A stretch of 64,000 nt of DNA from Streptomyces sp. NRRL F-2580 (GCF_000720115.1 NZ_JOIR01000037.1:89336-153335); one strand, 5' to 3'; shown: positions 41,972 to 50,499, counted from the first letter of the stretch. The notes: generated from the letters alone by a model not told the origin. Translations and numbers: made by a program.

Positions 41972-42056
41972 TGTCCGAGGGGGGACTTGAACCCCCACGC
42001 CCGATAAAGGGCACTAGCACCTCAAGCTAGCGCGTCTGCCATTCCGCCACCCGGAC
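41972..42056 (-). tRNA. tRNA-Leu (anticodon GAG)
   Basis: An 85-nt class II tRNA. The acceptor stem GTCCGGG pairs with CTCGGAC (one G-U), the T-loop GGTTCAAGT is canonical, and the anticodon loop TTGAGGT gives anticodon GAG (reads CUC/CUU). A long variable arm fits leucine. CCA is not encoded. A plausible -10 (TAATGT) lies upstream on the minus strand near 42090. Confidence 0.93.
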
Positions 42057-42200
42057 AAGGTGTCTGTCTCGCGTCCCTCGCGGGCCGTTCCGACGTGGAA
42101 AACATTACCAAACATTCCGGGGTCCTCGATCACACCCCCCGACGGCCGGGGATCGCCCTTGGGGAGAGCCGCCCGGGGCGCGAGGATGGAGGTGTTCGGT

Positions 42201-42210
42201 ACTGATCAGT
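42201..42210. promoter_or_regulatory. Perfect palindrome ACTGATCAGT before the M20 peptidase
   Basis: A 10-bp perfect palindrome immediately before the GGGAGGA ribosome binding site of the M20 gene. Could be an operator or chance. Confidence 0.3.
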
Positions 42211-42223
42211 GGGAGGAAGCAGC

Positions 42224-43549
42224 GTGAGCGAGTCGAGCGCGGGCAGGACCGTCTCCGGCGAGGACGAGGTAGTCGACCTCTGCCGGGACCTCATCCGGAT
42301 CGACACCAGCAACTACGGAGACCACTCGGGCCCCGGGGAGCGCAAGGCGGCGGAGTGGGTCGCCGAGAAGCTCGCCGAGGTCGGGCTGGAGCCGCAGATC
42401 TTCGAATCGCACAAGGGCCGCGCCTCGACCGTGGCGCGGATCGAGGGGGAGGACCCCTCGCGGCCGGCGCTGCTGATCCACGGGCACACCGACGTGGTTC
42501 CGGCCAACGCCGCCGACTGGACGTACGACCCGTTCGCGGGCGAAATCGCCGACGGCTGCCTGTGGGGCCGCGGCGCCGTCGACATGAAGGACATGGACGC
42601 GATGACGCTGGCCGTCGTCCGCGACCGGATGCGCAGCGGCCGCAAGCCCCCGCGCGACATCGTGCTGGCCTTCCTCGCCGACGAGGAGGCGGGCGGCATC
42701 TACGGGGCCCGGCACCTGGTCGACAAGCACCCCGGCCTGTTCGAGGGCGTCACCGAGGCGATCGGAGAGGTCGGCGGCTTCTCCTTCACGGTGAACGAGA
42801 ACCTGCGCCTCTACCTCGTGGAGACCGCCCAGAAGGGCATGCACTGGATGCGGCTCACGGTGGAGGGCACCGCGGGCCACGGCTCGATGACCAACAACGA
42901 CAACGCCATCACGGAGCTGTGCGAGGCGGTGGGGCGGCTCGGCCGCCACCAGTGGCCGGTGCGGGTGACCAAGACCGTACGGAGCTTCCTGGACGAGCTC
43001 TCGGACGCGCTCGGGACCCCGCTGGACCCGGACAACATGGACGAGACCCTCGCCAAGCTCGGCGGCATCGCCAAGATGGTCGGCGCGACGCTGCGCAACT
43101 CGGCCGCCCCGACGATGCTCGGCGCCGGCTACAAGGTCAACGTCATCCCCGGCCAGGCGACGGCCCACGTCGACGGCCGCTTCCTGCCGGGCTACGAGGA
43201 CGAGTTCTTCGCCGACCTGGACCGCATCCTCGGCCCGCGCGTGAAGCGGGAGGACGTGCACGGCGACAAGGCGCTGGAGACCGACTTCGACGGCCGGCTG
43301 GTGGACGCCATGCAGGGCGCCCTGAAGGCCGAGGACCCGATCGCGCGCGCGGTCCCGTACATGCTCTCGGGCGGTACGGACGCCAAGTCCTTCGACGACC
43401 TCGGCATCCGGTGCTTCGGCTTCGCGCCGCTCCAGCTGCCGCCGGAGCTGGACTTCGCCGGGATGTTCCACGGCGTGGACGAGCGCGTGCCCGTGGACGG
43501 ACTGAAGTTCGGCGTGCGGGTGCTCGACCGATTCCTCGACAACGCCTGA
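42224..43549 (+). CDS. M20-family metallopeptidase
   Basis: A 441-aa zinc peptidase of the ArgE/DapE/CPG2 family: LIHGHTDVVPANAADWTYDPFAG (first metal His/Asp), GRGAVDMKDMDAM (second Asp), FLADEEAGGIYGARHLVD (Glu base and ligand), GTAGHGSM (dimerisation) and MLSGGTDAKSF. It hydrolyses N-acyl amino acids or peptides. GTG 42224 follows GGGAGGA. It lies upstream of the chaplin genes; no functional link to them is evident. Confidence 0.93.
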   Translation: MSESSAGRTVSGEDEVVDLCRDLIRIDTSNYGDHSGPGERKAAEWVAEKLAEVGLEPQIFESHKGRASTVARIEGEDPSRPALLIHGHTDVVPANAADWTYDPFAGEIADGCLWGRGAVDMKDMDAMTLAVVRDRMRSGRKPPRDIVLAFLADEEAGGIYGARHLVDKHPGLFEGVTEAIGEVGGFSFTVNENLRLYLVETAQKGMHWMRLTVEGTAGHGSMTNNDNAITELCEAVGRLGRHQWPVRVTKTVRSFLDELSDALGTPLDPDNMDETLAKLGGIAKMVGATLRNSAAPTMLGAGYKVNVIPGQATAHVDGRFLPGYEDEFFADLDRILGPRVKREDVHGDKALETDFDGRLVDAMQGALKAEDPIARAVPYMLSGGTDAKSFDDLGIRCFGFAPLQLPPELDFAGMFHGVDERVPVDGLKFGVRVLDRFLDNA

Positions 43550-43564
43550 GAATCGGGCAGGTGT

Positions 43565-43593
43565 GTGCATTCCACTGAGAAGAGTGAATGCAC
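43565..43593. promoter_or_regulatory. Inverted repeat GTGCATTC...GAATGCAC upstream of the chaplin promoter
   Basis: Arms GTGCATTC (43565-43572) and GAATGCAC (43586-43593); with one bulged C the stem extends by ACT/AGT. It lies between the M20 stop and the chpH promoter, so it may be a terminator or an operator. Confidence 0.5.
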
Positions 43594-43602
43594 TCATACG
43601 CT

Positions 43603-43630
43603 CGTAGCCCTGGTGATCCCTCCTCGTTAC
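43603..43630 (+). promoter_or_regulatory. BldN (sigma-BldN)-type promoter of chpH
   Basis: CGTAGC (43603-43608) and CGTTAC (43625-43630) with exactly 16 nt between them resemble the sigma-BldN consensus CGTAAC-N16-CGTTGA known for chaplin genes. The start of transcription would be near 43637, giving a leader of about 42 nt before ATG 43679. Confidence 0.75.
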
Positions 43631-43678
43631 AGGTGGTGCGGTCCGCGGCTGGGACCGCATTGCCTACTAGGAGGAATA

Positions 43679-43912
43679 ATGATCAAGAAGGTTGTCGCCG
43701 CTGCGGCTGCCACTGGTGGCCTGGTTCTCGCGGGTGCGGGCCTGGCTGTCGCCGACGCGGGTGCCCAGGGTGCGGCCATCGGCTCCCCCGGTGTCCTGTC
43801 CGGCAACGTCGTCCAGGTTCCGGTCCACATCCCGGTGAACGTGTGCGGGAACTCCGTTTCCGTCATCGGCCTGCTGAACCCGGCCTTCGGCAACACCTGC
43901 GTCAACGCCTGA
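43679..43912 (+). CDS. chpH: Short chaplin (ChpH-like)
   Basis: A 77-aa secreted chaplin. Signal peptide residues 1-25 (IKKVVAAAAATGGLVLAGAGLAVADA). The mature part is one chaplin domain with GAAIGSPGVLSGNVVQVPVH, IPVNVCGNSVSVIGLLNPAFGN and the two conserved cysteines, closely matching S. coelicolor ChpH as I recall it. AGGAGG precedes ATG 43679. Short chaplins assemble as amyloid films on aerial hyphae and spores. A BldN-type promoter precedes it and a terminator hairpin follows before the long chaplin. Confidence 0.95.
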   Translation: MIKKVVAAAAATGGLVLAGAGLAVADAGAQGAAIGSPGVLSGNVVQVPVHIPVNVCGNSVSVIGLLNPAFGNTCVNA

Positions 43913-43928
43913 CGCGTCTGAAGTCTTG

Positions 43929-43960
43929 GGCCCCGGAGCGCATCCCAGCGCTCCGGGGCC
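43929..43960. terminator. Hairpin after chpH
   Basis: GGCCCCGGAGCG (43929-43940) and CGCTCCGGGGCC (43949-43960), a 12-bp perfect stem with an 8-nt loop, 17 nt after the chpH stop. Confidence 0.8.
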
Positions 43961-44069
43961 ACCGGGCTTTCCGGCCCGGATTCTCACCTTCGGCGTACCA
44001 GGCGGGGGAGCCTGGACGGCCGGGCCGCCGCGAGGCGGCCGAAACGCACTCACCAGGGGACGAGTACAG

Positions 44070-44897
44070 ATGCGACGACCGGCACAGGTCACCAGGAAGA
44101 CCCTGATCACCGTGGCTGCCGCAGGGGGTGTCCTCGCGATGGGCGGGGGCTACGCACACGCGGACTCCCACGCGACGGGGCACGCCGCGAACTCTCCGGG
44201 ACTGCTGTCCGGGAACAACGTGCAGGCGCCCGTGGACGCGCCGGTGAACGTCTGCGGGAACACGGTCACGGTGGTGGGAGGCCTCAACCCGGCCTTCGGG
44301 AACCACTGCGCCAACGGCGGCCACGGCAAGCCGGGCAACCCCGGTCACCCGGGCAACCCCGGTCACCCGGGACACCCGGGCGGGGGCGACGAGCCGTGTG
44401 ACGACCACCCGGGGAACCCCGGAAACCCCGGCACGCCGGGCGGCGAGAACCCCGGCAACCCCGGAAATCCGGGCACGCCGGGCGGCGAGACACCCGGTAA
44501 CCCGGGCGGCGAGACCCCGGGGAACCCGGGCAACCCCGGCACCCCGGGTGGCGAGACGCCCGGCACCCCGGGCGGCGAGCTTCCCGGGAACCCGGGCACT
44601 CCCGGTACGCCGGGCGGTGAGATCCCGGGGAACCCGGGGAACCCCGGCCACCCTGGTACGCCGGGCACGGGCACCCCGGGTACGCCGGCCCACCCCGGCA
44701 CGGGTTCCGTCACGCCCGTCACCCCGATCACGCACCCCGGTCCGGGGACCGGCACGCGGACCGGCGGCGACGCCGGGCAGTCGGCCCGTCTCGCCGCCAC
44801 CGGCTCCGGTGACGTCCTCACCGCCGGCCTCCCGATCGCGGGCGGCCTGCTGCTGGCGGGCAGCGTGCTCTACCGGCGCGCCCGCAACGCCGCCTGA
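44070..44897 (+). CDS. Long chaplin with one chaplin domain, Gly-Pro stalk and sortase signal
   Basis: A 275-aa cell-wall protein. Signal peptide (residues 1-31); one chaplin domain (about 36-83, [40 protein letters not shown] with two cysteines); then about 130 residues of Gly-Asn-Pro/Gly-Thr-Pro repeats with periodic GGE and one extra Cys in DEPCDDH; a Thr/Pro linker; a class E sortase motif LAATG followed by a hydrophobic helix and RRARNA. ATG 44070 has GGGGA upstream. S. coelicolor long chaplins such as ChpC carry two chaplin domains; here one appears replaced by the collagen-like stalk. Confidence 0.92.
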   Translation: MRRPAQVTRKTLITVAAAGGVLAMGGGYAHADSHATGHAANSPGLLSGNNVQAPVDAPVNVCGNTVTVVGGLNPAFGNHCANGGHGKPGNPGHPGNPGHPGHPGGGDEPCDDHPGNPGNPGTPGGENPGNPGNPGTPGGETPGNPGGETPGNPGNPGTPGGETPGTPGGELPGNPGTPGTPGGEIPGNPGNPGHPGTPGTGTPGTPAHPGTGSVTPVTPITHPGPGTGTRTGGDAGQSARLAATGSGDVLTAGLPIAGGLLLAGSVLYRRARNAA

Positions 44898-44908
44898 CGG
44901 CTGCTCAG

Positions 44909-44938
44909 GACGCGGGCCCCGCCCCCGGGGCCCGCGTC
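44909..44938. terminator. Bidirectional terminator after the long chaplin
   Basis: GACGCGGGCCCC (44909-44920) and GGGGCCCGCGTC (44927-44938), 12-bp perfect stem with a 6-nt loop; its right arm includes the stop codon of the minus-strand DUF5703 gene. Confidence 0.85.
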
Positions 44939-45125
44939 ACCAGGTCGCGCGGACCTGGCGGATGATCCGGCGGCGCAGTCGCACACGGCGACTGCCGTCC
45001 CGGTACAGGCTCAGGCGGTCGAGTTCCCAGTTCCCGTACTCGGCATGGTCGGTCAACAGGCGGGTCGCCTCGCTCCGAGGGACCCCGCGGGGCACGTACA
45101 CGTCGACAAATTCGTATTCCGGCAT
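44937..45125 (-). CDS. DUF5703-family small protein
   Basis: A 62-aa protein: MPEYEFVDVYVPRGVPRSEATRLLTDHAEYGNWELDRLSLYRDG, then a basic end RRVRLRRRIIRQVRATW. It is a conserved small actinobacterial protein of unknown role (DUF5703 by recall). ATG 45125 has no clear ribosome binding site. The gene is convergent with the long chaplin and divergent from 45173. Confidence 0.8.
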   Translation of the reverse strand: MPEYEFVDVYVPRGVPRSEATRLLTDHAEYGNWELDRLSLYRDGSRRVRLRRRIIRQVRATW

Positions 45126-45172
45126 CGCATCTATTGTGCGGGCAGAGGCCTGCTACGGATAGCGTCTGCTTT

Positions 45173-45820
45173 ATGTCTGATGCCGCTCTTCCCACTGTTG
45201 CCGAGGTACGCGCCGCCGCCGAGGCGGTCAAGGCCGCGCTCGACCGTCACCTCGCCGCGGTCGAGCGCAGGATCGGGGACGAGGACCCCGACGTCTACGC
45301 CGCGTTCAACGAACTCGCCGCCGCGGCCGAGGTGTACGACGAACTCCTCTACGACCGCTACGACGAGGTCACCCCCTTCGAGATCCCCACGCCCGAGGAC
45401 GGCGTGCCGTACACCGGCCCCGCCGAACCCGCCGCCTTCAGCGTGCTGATCCGCCGTGACTACGCCGTCGTCGAGCCGCCGCGGCTGATCGCCCAGGCCG
45501 AGCGGATCGCCGCGCACGACCGGGACGCCGAGTTCGTCCAGGACGGCGGCACCGCCGAGGCGCTGGGCGTCCTCTTCGGGGAGTACGAACCCGACGAGAT
45601 CGCCTCCCGCTTCAAGGACTTCGGGCTGGAGGAGGGCGACTCCACGCTCTGGATCGCCGCCTCGGAGGAGATGGCGGAACCGGGGGAGTGGCTCAACTCG
45701 CCCTTCGGGAACATCGACCCTCAGGACGTGCTGCACCGGTTCGACGTCAGCTCCGTCTTCGACGAGGAAGAGGACGAGGACGAGGGCGAGACCGCGGAGC
45801 CGGGGCTGACCCCGGCCTGA
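45173..45820 (+). CDS. Conserved acidic cytoplasmic protein of unknown function
   Basis: A 215-aa protein starting ATG 45173; no ribosome binding site, but TAGCGT ends 7 nt upstream (leaderless). The N-terminal half is helical and Ala/Glu-rich (VRAAAEAVKAALDRHLAAVERRIGDEDPDVYAAFNELAAAAEVYDEL), the C-terminal half contains SVLIRRDYAVVEPPRLIAQAERI and an acidic tail DEEEDEDEGE. Common in Streptomyces as a hypothetical protein. Function unknown. Confidence 0.75.
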   Translation: MSDAALPTVAEVRAAAEAVKAALDRHLAAVERRIGDEDPDVYAAFNELAAAAEVYDELLYDRYDEVTPFEIPTPEDGVPYTGPAEPAAFSVLIRRDYAVVEPPRLIAQAERIAAHDRDAEFVQDGGTAEALGVLFGEYEPDEIASRFKDFGLEEGDSTLWIAASEEMAEPGEWLNSPFGNIDPQDVLHRFDVSSVFDEEEDEDEGETAEPGLTPA

Positions 45821-45846
45821 TCCCCGGCCCGTCCCCCGCCCGGCAT

Positions 45847-45879
45847 CCGTGGCCCCCGCCCGCAGGGCGGGGGCCACGG
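45847..45879. terminator. Strong bidirectional terminator between convergent genes
   Basis: CCGTGGCCCCCGCCC (45847-45861) and GGGCGGGGGCCACGG (45865-45879), 15-bp perfect stem with a GCA loop, between the stops at 45820 and 45887. Confidence 0.85.
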
Positions 45880-45886
45880 CCGGAGG

Positions 45887-48184
45887 TCACTGCGCCTGCT
45901 CGCCCGCCGTCGCGAGCGCCTTCAGCAGGCCCGCCAGCCGTGTCGTACGCGGCTTCGACAGCACCTCGGCCACCGCGTGCGGCAGCGCCTGGTCGACTCC
46001 GTGCACCACCGACAGGTGCCGCTCGGCCCGACCGAACGCCGTGTACACCCAGTCCCGCGACAGCGCCTGCGCCGCGTCACCCGGCAGTACGACGACCACC
46101 GCCGGCCAGCGCGTACCGACAGCCTGATGCGCCGTCACCGCCCAGCCGTGCCGCACCTGGGACTCCACCAGCTCCTTCGGTACGACGATCCGCGCGCCAG
46201 CCCGGTCCAGGTGCAGGCCCTCGGCGTCGGCCGACACCACCCGGGCCGGCAGGGCCCGCCCGGCGGACGGCACGTGGACCACCCGGTCGCCGGGGTCGAA
46301 GCCGCCGAACCGGCCGGGACCGGGGTTCAGCCGCTCCTTGAGGGCGGCGTTCAGCGCCCGCGTCCCCGCGGAGCCGCCGTGGCCCGGGGTGATCACCTGC
46401 ACGCTGTCCGCCGGGATCCCGAAGGCCCGCGGCACCGACTCGGCCACCAGCTGCACGGCCCGGTGCACGGCCTCCCCGGCGTCCTTCACGGGGACGATGA
46501 CGACCTCCTTGCCGGGGGCGTCGACCTGGTTCAGCTCGCCGATCCCGACCCCGGAGACGAGCTCGCCGAGGGGACCCGGGTCCGGGGTGCGGGAGACCAC
46601 CTGGGGGCACGTACGGGCCGCCAGCACATCGGCGAACACCCGCCCGGCCCCGGCGGACCCGAGGACCCCGGGGTCCCCGGAGAGCACCAGCCGGGCCCCG
46701 TCCGGCACCGACTCCACCAGTGCGGCCGCGGTCTCCACATCCAGCTGCGGCGCGTCCAGCACCACGAGGAGGTCCAGCGCGAACTGCCCGTCCGCGTCCC
46801 GCCCGGGCCCCTCCGCCCCGGACAGCAGCCCCGCCACGGTCACGGAGTCCGGGCCGGCGGGGGAGTGCGCGGCCGGCCAGGCCCGCAGCCCCAGTTCACG
46901 GGCCGCCGCGACCAGGGCGAACGCCTCGGCGCGCGCGGCTTCGCCGCCGGTGTGGGCGACCAGGCCGTGGCCCGCGACCGTGCGGATCAGTTCGGCGGCG
47001 GACGGGCCCGGCGCGGCCGCGGCGGCCTGCTCCCAGTCCGCCGTGCCGCCGAAGGTGCCGGCCAGCCGCGCCAGGCCGTCGGCCAGGCTCTCCTCGGCCA
47101 TGGCGGCACCCTCCAGGCCCACGAGGAGACGTACGGGCTGCTCCTCGCCCTCCTCGACCGGCGGGCCGAGGGGCTCGTGGAAGACCAGCACCGAGCCGTC
47201 CGCGATGGCCTGTTCCAGCGCTCCGGACGGATCCGGTACGCCGTACTGGGCCAGCGCCTTCTCCAGCACCGGGGCCTCCAGCGCGGTGTGCCCCTTGAGC
47301 CCGGCCTGGGCCAGCAGCCAGCCCACCAGGACGGTGGTGCGGCGCTCGTCCCCGGGACCTGCCCCGGAGCCGAGCAGGGAGCGGGCGAAGCCGTCCGCCT
47401 GGGTCGGGCGCACGGCGGGCAGCGACAGCAGCCGCCAGGGGTTCTCGGCGAGCTGCTCGGCGGCTCCCTCCCCGAGGGCCGCCGCGGCGGGACCGGCCAG
47501 GGCCTCGGGGGCGCCACCGCGGGCCAGTACGGCCCGTACGCCCTCGACGGCGTCGGCGGAGGGCGCCGCCGCGGTCACCGGCGCCGGGGCGGCCGGGCGG
47601 GGCGCGGCGGGGGCGGGGGCCGGCCTGCGGGGCGCGGCCGGGGCCTCGTCGAAGTACACGGCGGGGGGCTTCTCCCCGCTCTCCACGGCCCGTACGGCGG
47701 CCAGCAGATCGGCGGCCTTCCCGCTGAGCTTGGCCCCGGCCTCGACGGGCGCCTCCCGCTCCGCCTTGCGCCGGGCGATCCGCTCCCGCTCGACCTTCTG
47801 CGCGGCGAGCTCGGCCTGCGCCTCGGTGAGCGCGGGCGCCTGGGCCTCGGCGGCCGGCTCGGCGGGTTCCGCTGCGTCAGCTTCGGCTTCGGCCTCAACC
47901 TCGGCTTCGGCCTCAACCTCGGCTTCGGCCTCAACCTCGGCTCCGGCCTCAACCTCGGCTCCGGCCTCGGGCCCGGCGTCGCCGTCGGCCTCCGGGGCGG
48001 GCCCTGCGGGGCCCTCCCCCTCCCCTCCCCTTCCCGAAACCGGGGGCTCCGCCCCCTGCCCGCCGTCATCGGCTTCGCCGTGCGGTGCGGCAGGCCCGAC
48101 CTCGGGCCCGCCCGAGTCGGCCTGTGCCCCGGCCGGTTCCTCCGCGGCAGTGGCTTCGGTCTCGGCTTGGCGGTCCGTACTCAC
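45887..48184 (-). CDS. RecD-like helicase-fold protein with lost ATPase motifs (pseudo-helicase)
   Basis: A 765-aa protein annotated in relatives as helix-hairpin-helix. Residues about 75-105 are an EAEVEAEAEVEAEAEAD repeat. The C-terminal half (from about residue 250) aligns with RecD2-type helicases: LVGWLLAQAGLKGH, then at the Walker A position HTGGEAARAE instead of TGGPGTGKT, at Walker B VVLDAPQLD instead of VVDEA, a retained LSGDPGVLGSAGAG, PGHGGSAGTRALNAALKERLNP, and motif VI TAHQAVGTRWPAVVVVLP...VYTAFGRAERHLSVV. The lost Lys and acidic residue predict no ATPase, so it may bind DNA or scaffold. GTG 48184 overlaps the aldo/keto reductase stop (GTGA). Confidence 0.82.
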   Translation of the reverse strand: MSTDRQAETEATAAEEPAGAQADSGGPEVGPAAPHGEADDGGQGAEPPVSGRGGEGEGPAGPAPEADGDAGPEAGAEVEAGAEVEAEAEVEAEAEVEAEAEADAAEPAEPAAEAQAPALTEAQAELAAQKVERERIARRKAEREAPVEAGAKLSGKAADLLAAVRAVESGEKPPAVYFDEAPAAPRRPAPAPAAPRPAAPAPVTAAAPSADAVEGVRAVLARGGAPEALAGPAAAALGEGAAEQLAENPWRLLSLPAVRPTQADGFARSLLGSGAGPGDERRTTVLVGWLLAQAGLKGHTALEAPVLEKALAQYGVPDPSGALEQAIADGSVLVFHEPLGPPVEEGEEQPVRLLVGLEGAAMAEESLADGLARLAGTFGGTADWEQAAAAAPGPSAAELIRTVAGHGLVAHTGGEAARAEAFALVAAARELGLRAWPAAHSPAGPDSVTVAGLLSGAEGPGRDADGQFALDLLVVLDAPQLDVETAAALVESVPDGARLVLSGDPGVLGSAGAGRVFADVLAARTCPQVVSRTPDPGPLGELVSGVGIGELNQVDAPGKEVVIVPVKDAGEAVHRAVQLVAESVPRAFGIPADSVQVITPGHGGSAGTRALNAALKERLNPGPGRFGGFDPGDRVVHVPSAGRALPARVVSADAEGLHLDRAGARIVVPKELVESQVRHGWAVTAHQAVGTRWPAVVVVLPGDAAQALSRDWVYTAFGRAERHLSVVHGVDQALPHAVAEVLSKPRTTRLAGLLKALATAGEQAQ

Positions 48185-49164
48185 AGCGTGCTCCAGTCCT
48201 GATCGGGGTAGCGGTGCACCGGAGCCGAAACATCGTCCAGCGCCCGGCAGATCTCCTCGGGAAGACTAAGGGCCTCCACCGACAGTGCGGCCCCGAGCTG
48301 CGCCGACGTCCGTGCGCCCACGATCGGCGCGACCACTGCGGGCCGGTCCCGGATCCACGCGAGGGCCACCTCGAGCGGGGTCACGGCCAGCCCTCGGGCC
48401 GCCGTCACCACCGCGTCCACGATCCGGCCCGCCGCCTCGTCGAGGTACGGGTCCACGAAGGCGGCCATGGAATCCGAGGCGCCCCGGGAGTCCGCCGGCA
48501 CGCCGTCCCGGTACTTGCCCGTCAGCACCCCGCGCCCCAGCGGGGACGAGGGCAGCAGGCCGATCCCGAGGTCCAGCGCGGCCGGCAGCACCTCCCGTTC
48601 CACGCCCCGCTGCAGCAGCGAGTACTCCATCTGCGTCGAGGCGATACGGGTCCGTACGCCCGGCGCCGCGAGCTGCCAGGTCGCCGCCTTCGCGAGCTGC
48701 CAGCCGCAGTAGTTGGACACCCCGGCGTACCGGGCCCGGCCGCTGCTCACGGCCAGGTCCAGTGCCTGGAGGGTCTCCTCCAGCGGGGTCGCCGGATCGA
48801 AGGCGTGTACCTGCCAGAGGTCGACGTAGTCGGTGCCGAGCCGGTCCAGCGAGGCGTCCAGCGCGTCGAGCAGGTGCCCGCGAGAGCCGTCGAACCGCCG
48901 GTCCGGGTCCGGCACGCTGCCCGCCTTGGTCGCGATCACCAGGTCCCGGCGCGGGACGAGCCCGCCCACCAGTCGGCCGAGGAGGTACTCCGCCTCCCCG
49001 CCCCCGTACACGTCGGCCGTGTCGACGAGCGTGCCGCCCGCCTCCCAGAAGGTCTTCACCTGCTCGGCGGCGGCTTCCTCACCGATGTCGCGGCCCCAGG
49101 TGAGGGTGCCGAGGCCGATCCGGGAAACGCGCAGTCCGGTGCGGCCGAGATGCCTCTGCTCCAT
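48181..49164 (-). CDS. Aldo/keto reductase
   Basis: A 327-aa AKR barrel: GLGTLTWGRDI, DTADVYGGGEAEYLLG (catalytic Asp and Tyr), LVIATKAG (Lys), DYVDLWQVHAFD (His), ISVEALSLPEE-like C-terminus. It reduces aldehydes or ketones with NADPH; substrate unknown. Start ATG 49164 has weak upstream signals; TAGTCT ends 8 nt upstream. It is translationally coupled to the pseudo-helicase gene and divergent from the LLM oxidoreductase. Confidence 0.93.
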   Translation of the reverse strand: MEQRHLGRTGLRVSRIGLGTLTWGRDIGEEAAAEQVKTFWEAGGTLVDTADVYGGGEAEYLLGRLVGGLVPRRDLVIATKAGSVPDPDRRFDGSRGHLLDALDASLDRLGTDYVDLWQVHAFDPATPLEETLQALDLAVSSGRARYAGVSNYCGWQLAKAATWQLAAPGVRTRIASTQMEYSLLQRGVEREVLPAALDLGIGLLPSSPLGRGVLTGKYRDGVPADSRGASDSMAAFVDPYLDEAAGRIVDAVVTAARGLAVTPLEVALAWIRDRPAVVAPIVGARTSAQLGAALSVEALSLPEEICRALDDVSAPVHRYPDQDWSTL

Positions 49165-49231
49165 GAGCGCTGAGACTACTGGGGCGCTGACGCGGAGCGC
49201 CCTGGCACGCTACAGTCCCCGCACACCAACG

Positions 49232-49253
49232 TTACTGATCGGTAAACCGGTAA
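49232..49253. promoter_or_regulatory. Operator-like repeat TTAC-N6-GTAA plus CCGGTAA
   Basis: TTAC (49232-49235) and GTAA (49242-49245) flank TGATCG, followed by a further CCGGTAA half-site, 12 nt before the LLM oxidoreductase ATG and just after a plausible TACAGT -10. Likely a TetR-type site; no regulator gene is adjacent. Confidence 0.45.
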
Positions 49254-49264
49254 GGGGACGACAC

Positions 49265-50314
49265 ATGCGGCTCGGCATCAATCTCGGTTACTGGGGCGCG
49301 GGCATGGACGCCGACAACCTCGCCGTCGCCCAGGAGGCCGACCGCCTGGGCTACGACGTCTGCTGGGCCGCCGAGGCCTACGGATCCGACGCCCCGACCG
49401 TGCTCGCCTGGGTCGCCGCCCAGACCGAGCGCATCGACGTCGGCTCGGCGATCATGCAGATCCCGGCCCGGCAGCCCGCGATGACCGCCATGACCGCGGC
49501 CACCCTCGACTCGCTCACCAAGGGCCGCTTCCGGCTCGGCCTCGGCGTCTCGGGCCCGCAGGTCTCCGAGGGCTGGTACGGCGTCACGTTCGACAAGCCG
49601 CTCGCGCGGACCCGGGAGTACGTGGAGATCGTCCGCAAGGCGATGAGCCGTGAGCGCCTCTCCTACGAGGGCGAGCACTGGACCCTGCCGCTGCCGGGCG
49701 GCCCGGGCAAGCCGATCAAGCTGACCGTGCACCCCGAGCGCGAGCACATCCCGCTCTACATCGCCGCCATCGGTCCCAAGAACCTGGAGCAGACCGGCGA
49801 GATCGCCGACGGCGCCCTGCTGATCTTCCCGGCCGCCGAGCACCTGGAGGCCACCGCGCTCACCCACATCCGGGCGGGCCGCGAGAAGGCCGGGCTGACC
49901 ATGGACGGCTTCGACGTCTGCCCGACCGTGCCGCTGGCCCTCGGCGAGGACGTGAACGCGCTCGCGGACATGTTCCGCCCCTACACCGCCCTGTACGTCG
50001 GCGGCATGGGCAGCCGGAAGCAGAACTTCTACAACCAGCTGGCCCAGCGCATGGGCTACGAGAAGGAAGCCGCCGAGATCCAGGACAAGTACCTGGCGGG
50101 CGACAAGACCGGCGCGGCCGAGGCCGTCCCGCACTCGCTGATCGACTCGACCACCCTGCTCGGCCCCGTCGCCCGCATCGCGGACGGGATGCGGGCCTAC
50201 GCGGAGGCCGGGGTCACCACCCTCACGCTGGCGCCGGCCGGATTCACCCTGGACGAGCGGATCGCCGCCCTGCGGGCCGGCACCGAGGCCATGGAGCTGG
50301 CCGGTCTCGCCTAG
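49265..50314 (+). CDS. LLM-class F420-dependent oxidoreductase
   Basis: A 349-aa luciferase-like monooxygenase-fold enzyme: MRLGINLGYWGAGMDADNLAVAQEADRLGYDVCWAAEAY, ERIDVGSAIMQIPARQPAMTAMTAATLDSLTKGRFRLGLGVSGPQV, then the F420-binding-type C-terminal half (PKNLEQTGEIADGALLIFPA). This pattern fits the F420-dependent LLM group of actinobacteria, which reduce or oxidise small substrates with F420. AAGGGGA precedes ATG 49265. Substrate unknown. Confidence 0.9.
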   Translation: MRLGINLGYWGAGMDADNLAVAQEADRLGYDVCWAAEAYGSDAPTVLAWVAAQTERIDVGSAIMQIPARQPAMTAMTAATLDSLTKGRFRLGLGVSGPQVSEGWYGVTFDKPLARTREYVEIVRKAMSRERLSYEGEHWTLPLPGGPGKPIKLTVHPEREHIPLYIAAIGPKNLEQTGEIADGALLIFPAAEHLEATALTHIRAGREKAGLTMDGFDVCPTVPLALGEDVNALADMFRPYTALYVGGMGSRKQNFYNQLAQRMGYEKEAAEIQDKYLAGDKTGAAEAVPHSLIDSTTLLGPVARIADGMRAYAEAGVTTLTLAPAGFTLDERIAALRAGTEAMELAGLA

Positions 50315-50329
50315 GCCAAGAGGAGTCTG

Positions 50330-50371
50330 CGGCCGTGGTGGGGGCTCGGGGGGTCTTCCCCGCCACGGCCG
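50330..50371. terminator. Terminator after the LLM oxidoreductase
   Basis: CGGCCGTGGTGGGG (50330-50343) pairs with CCCCGCCACGGCCG (50358-50371) with one G-U, 14-bp stem, 15 nt after the stop codon. Confidence 0.8.
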
Positions 50372-50499
50372 ACACAGCCAACAACGCCCCGGGTGCCCGC
50401 GGGGTTACGCGCGGCGGTCCATCCCCTCGTTTCGTTCATTCGGACGAGTAGTGCGACCCGTCGGTTGCCGGTCCCCGCGCCCGGCGTTTGACTCGGTTC

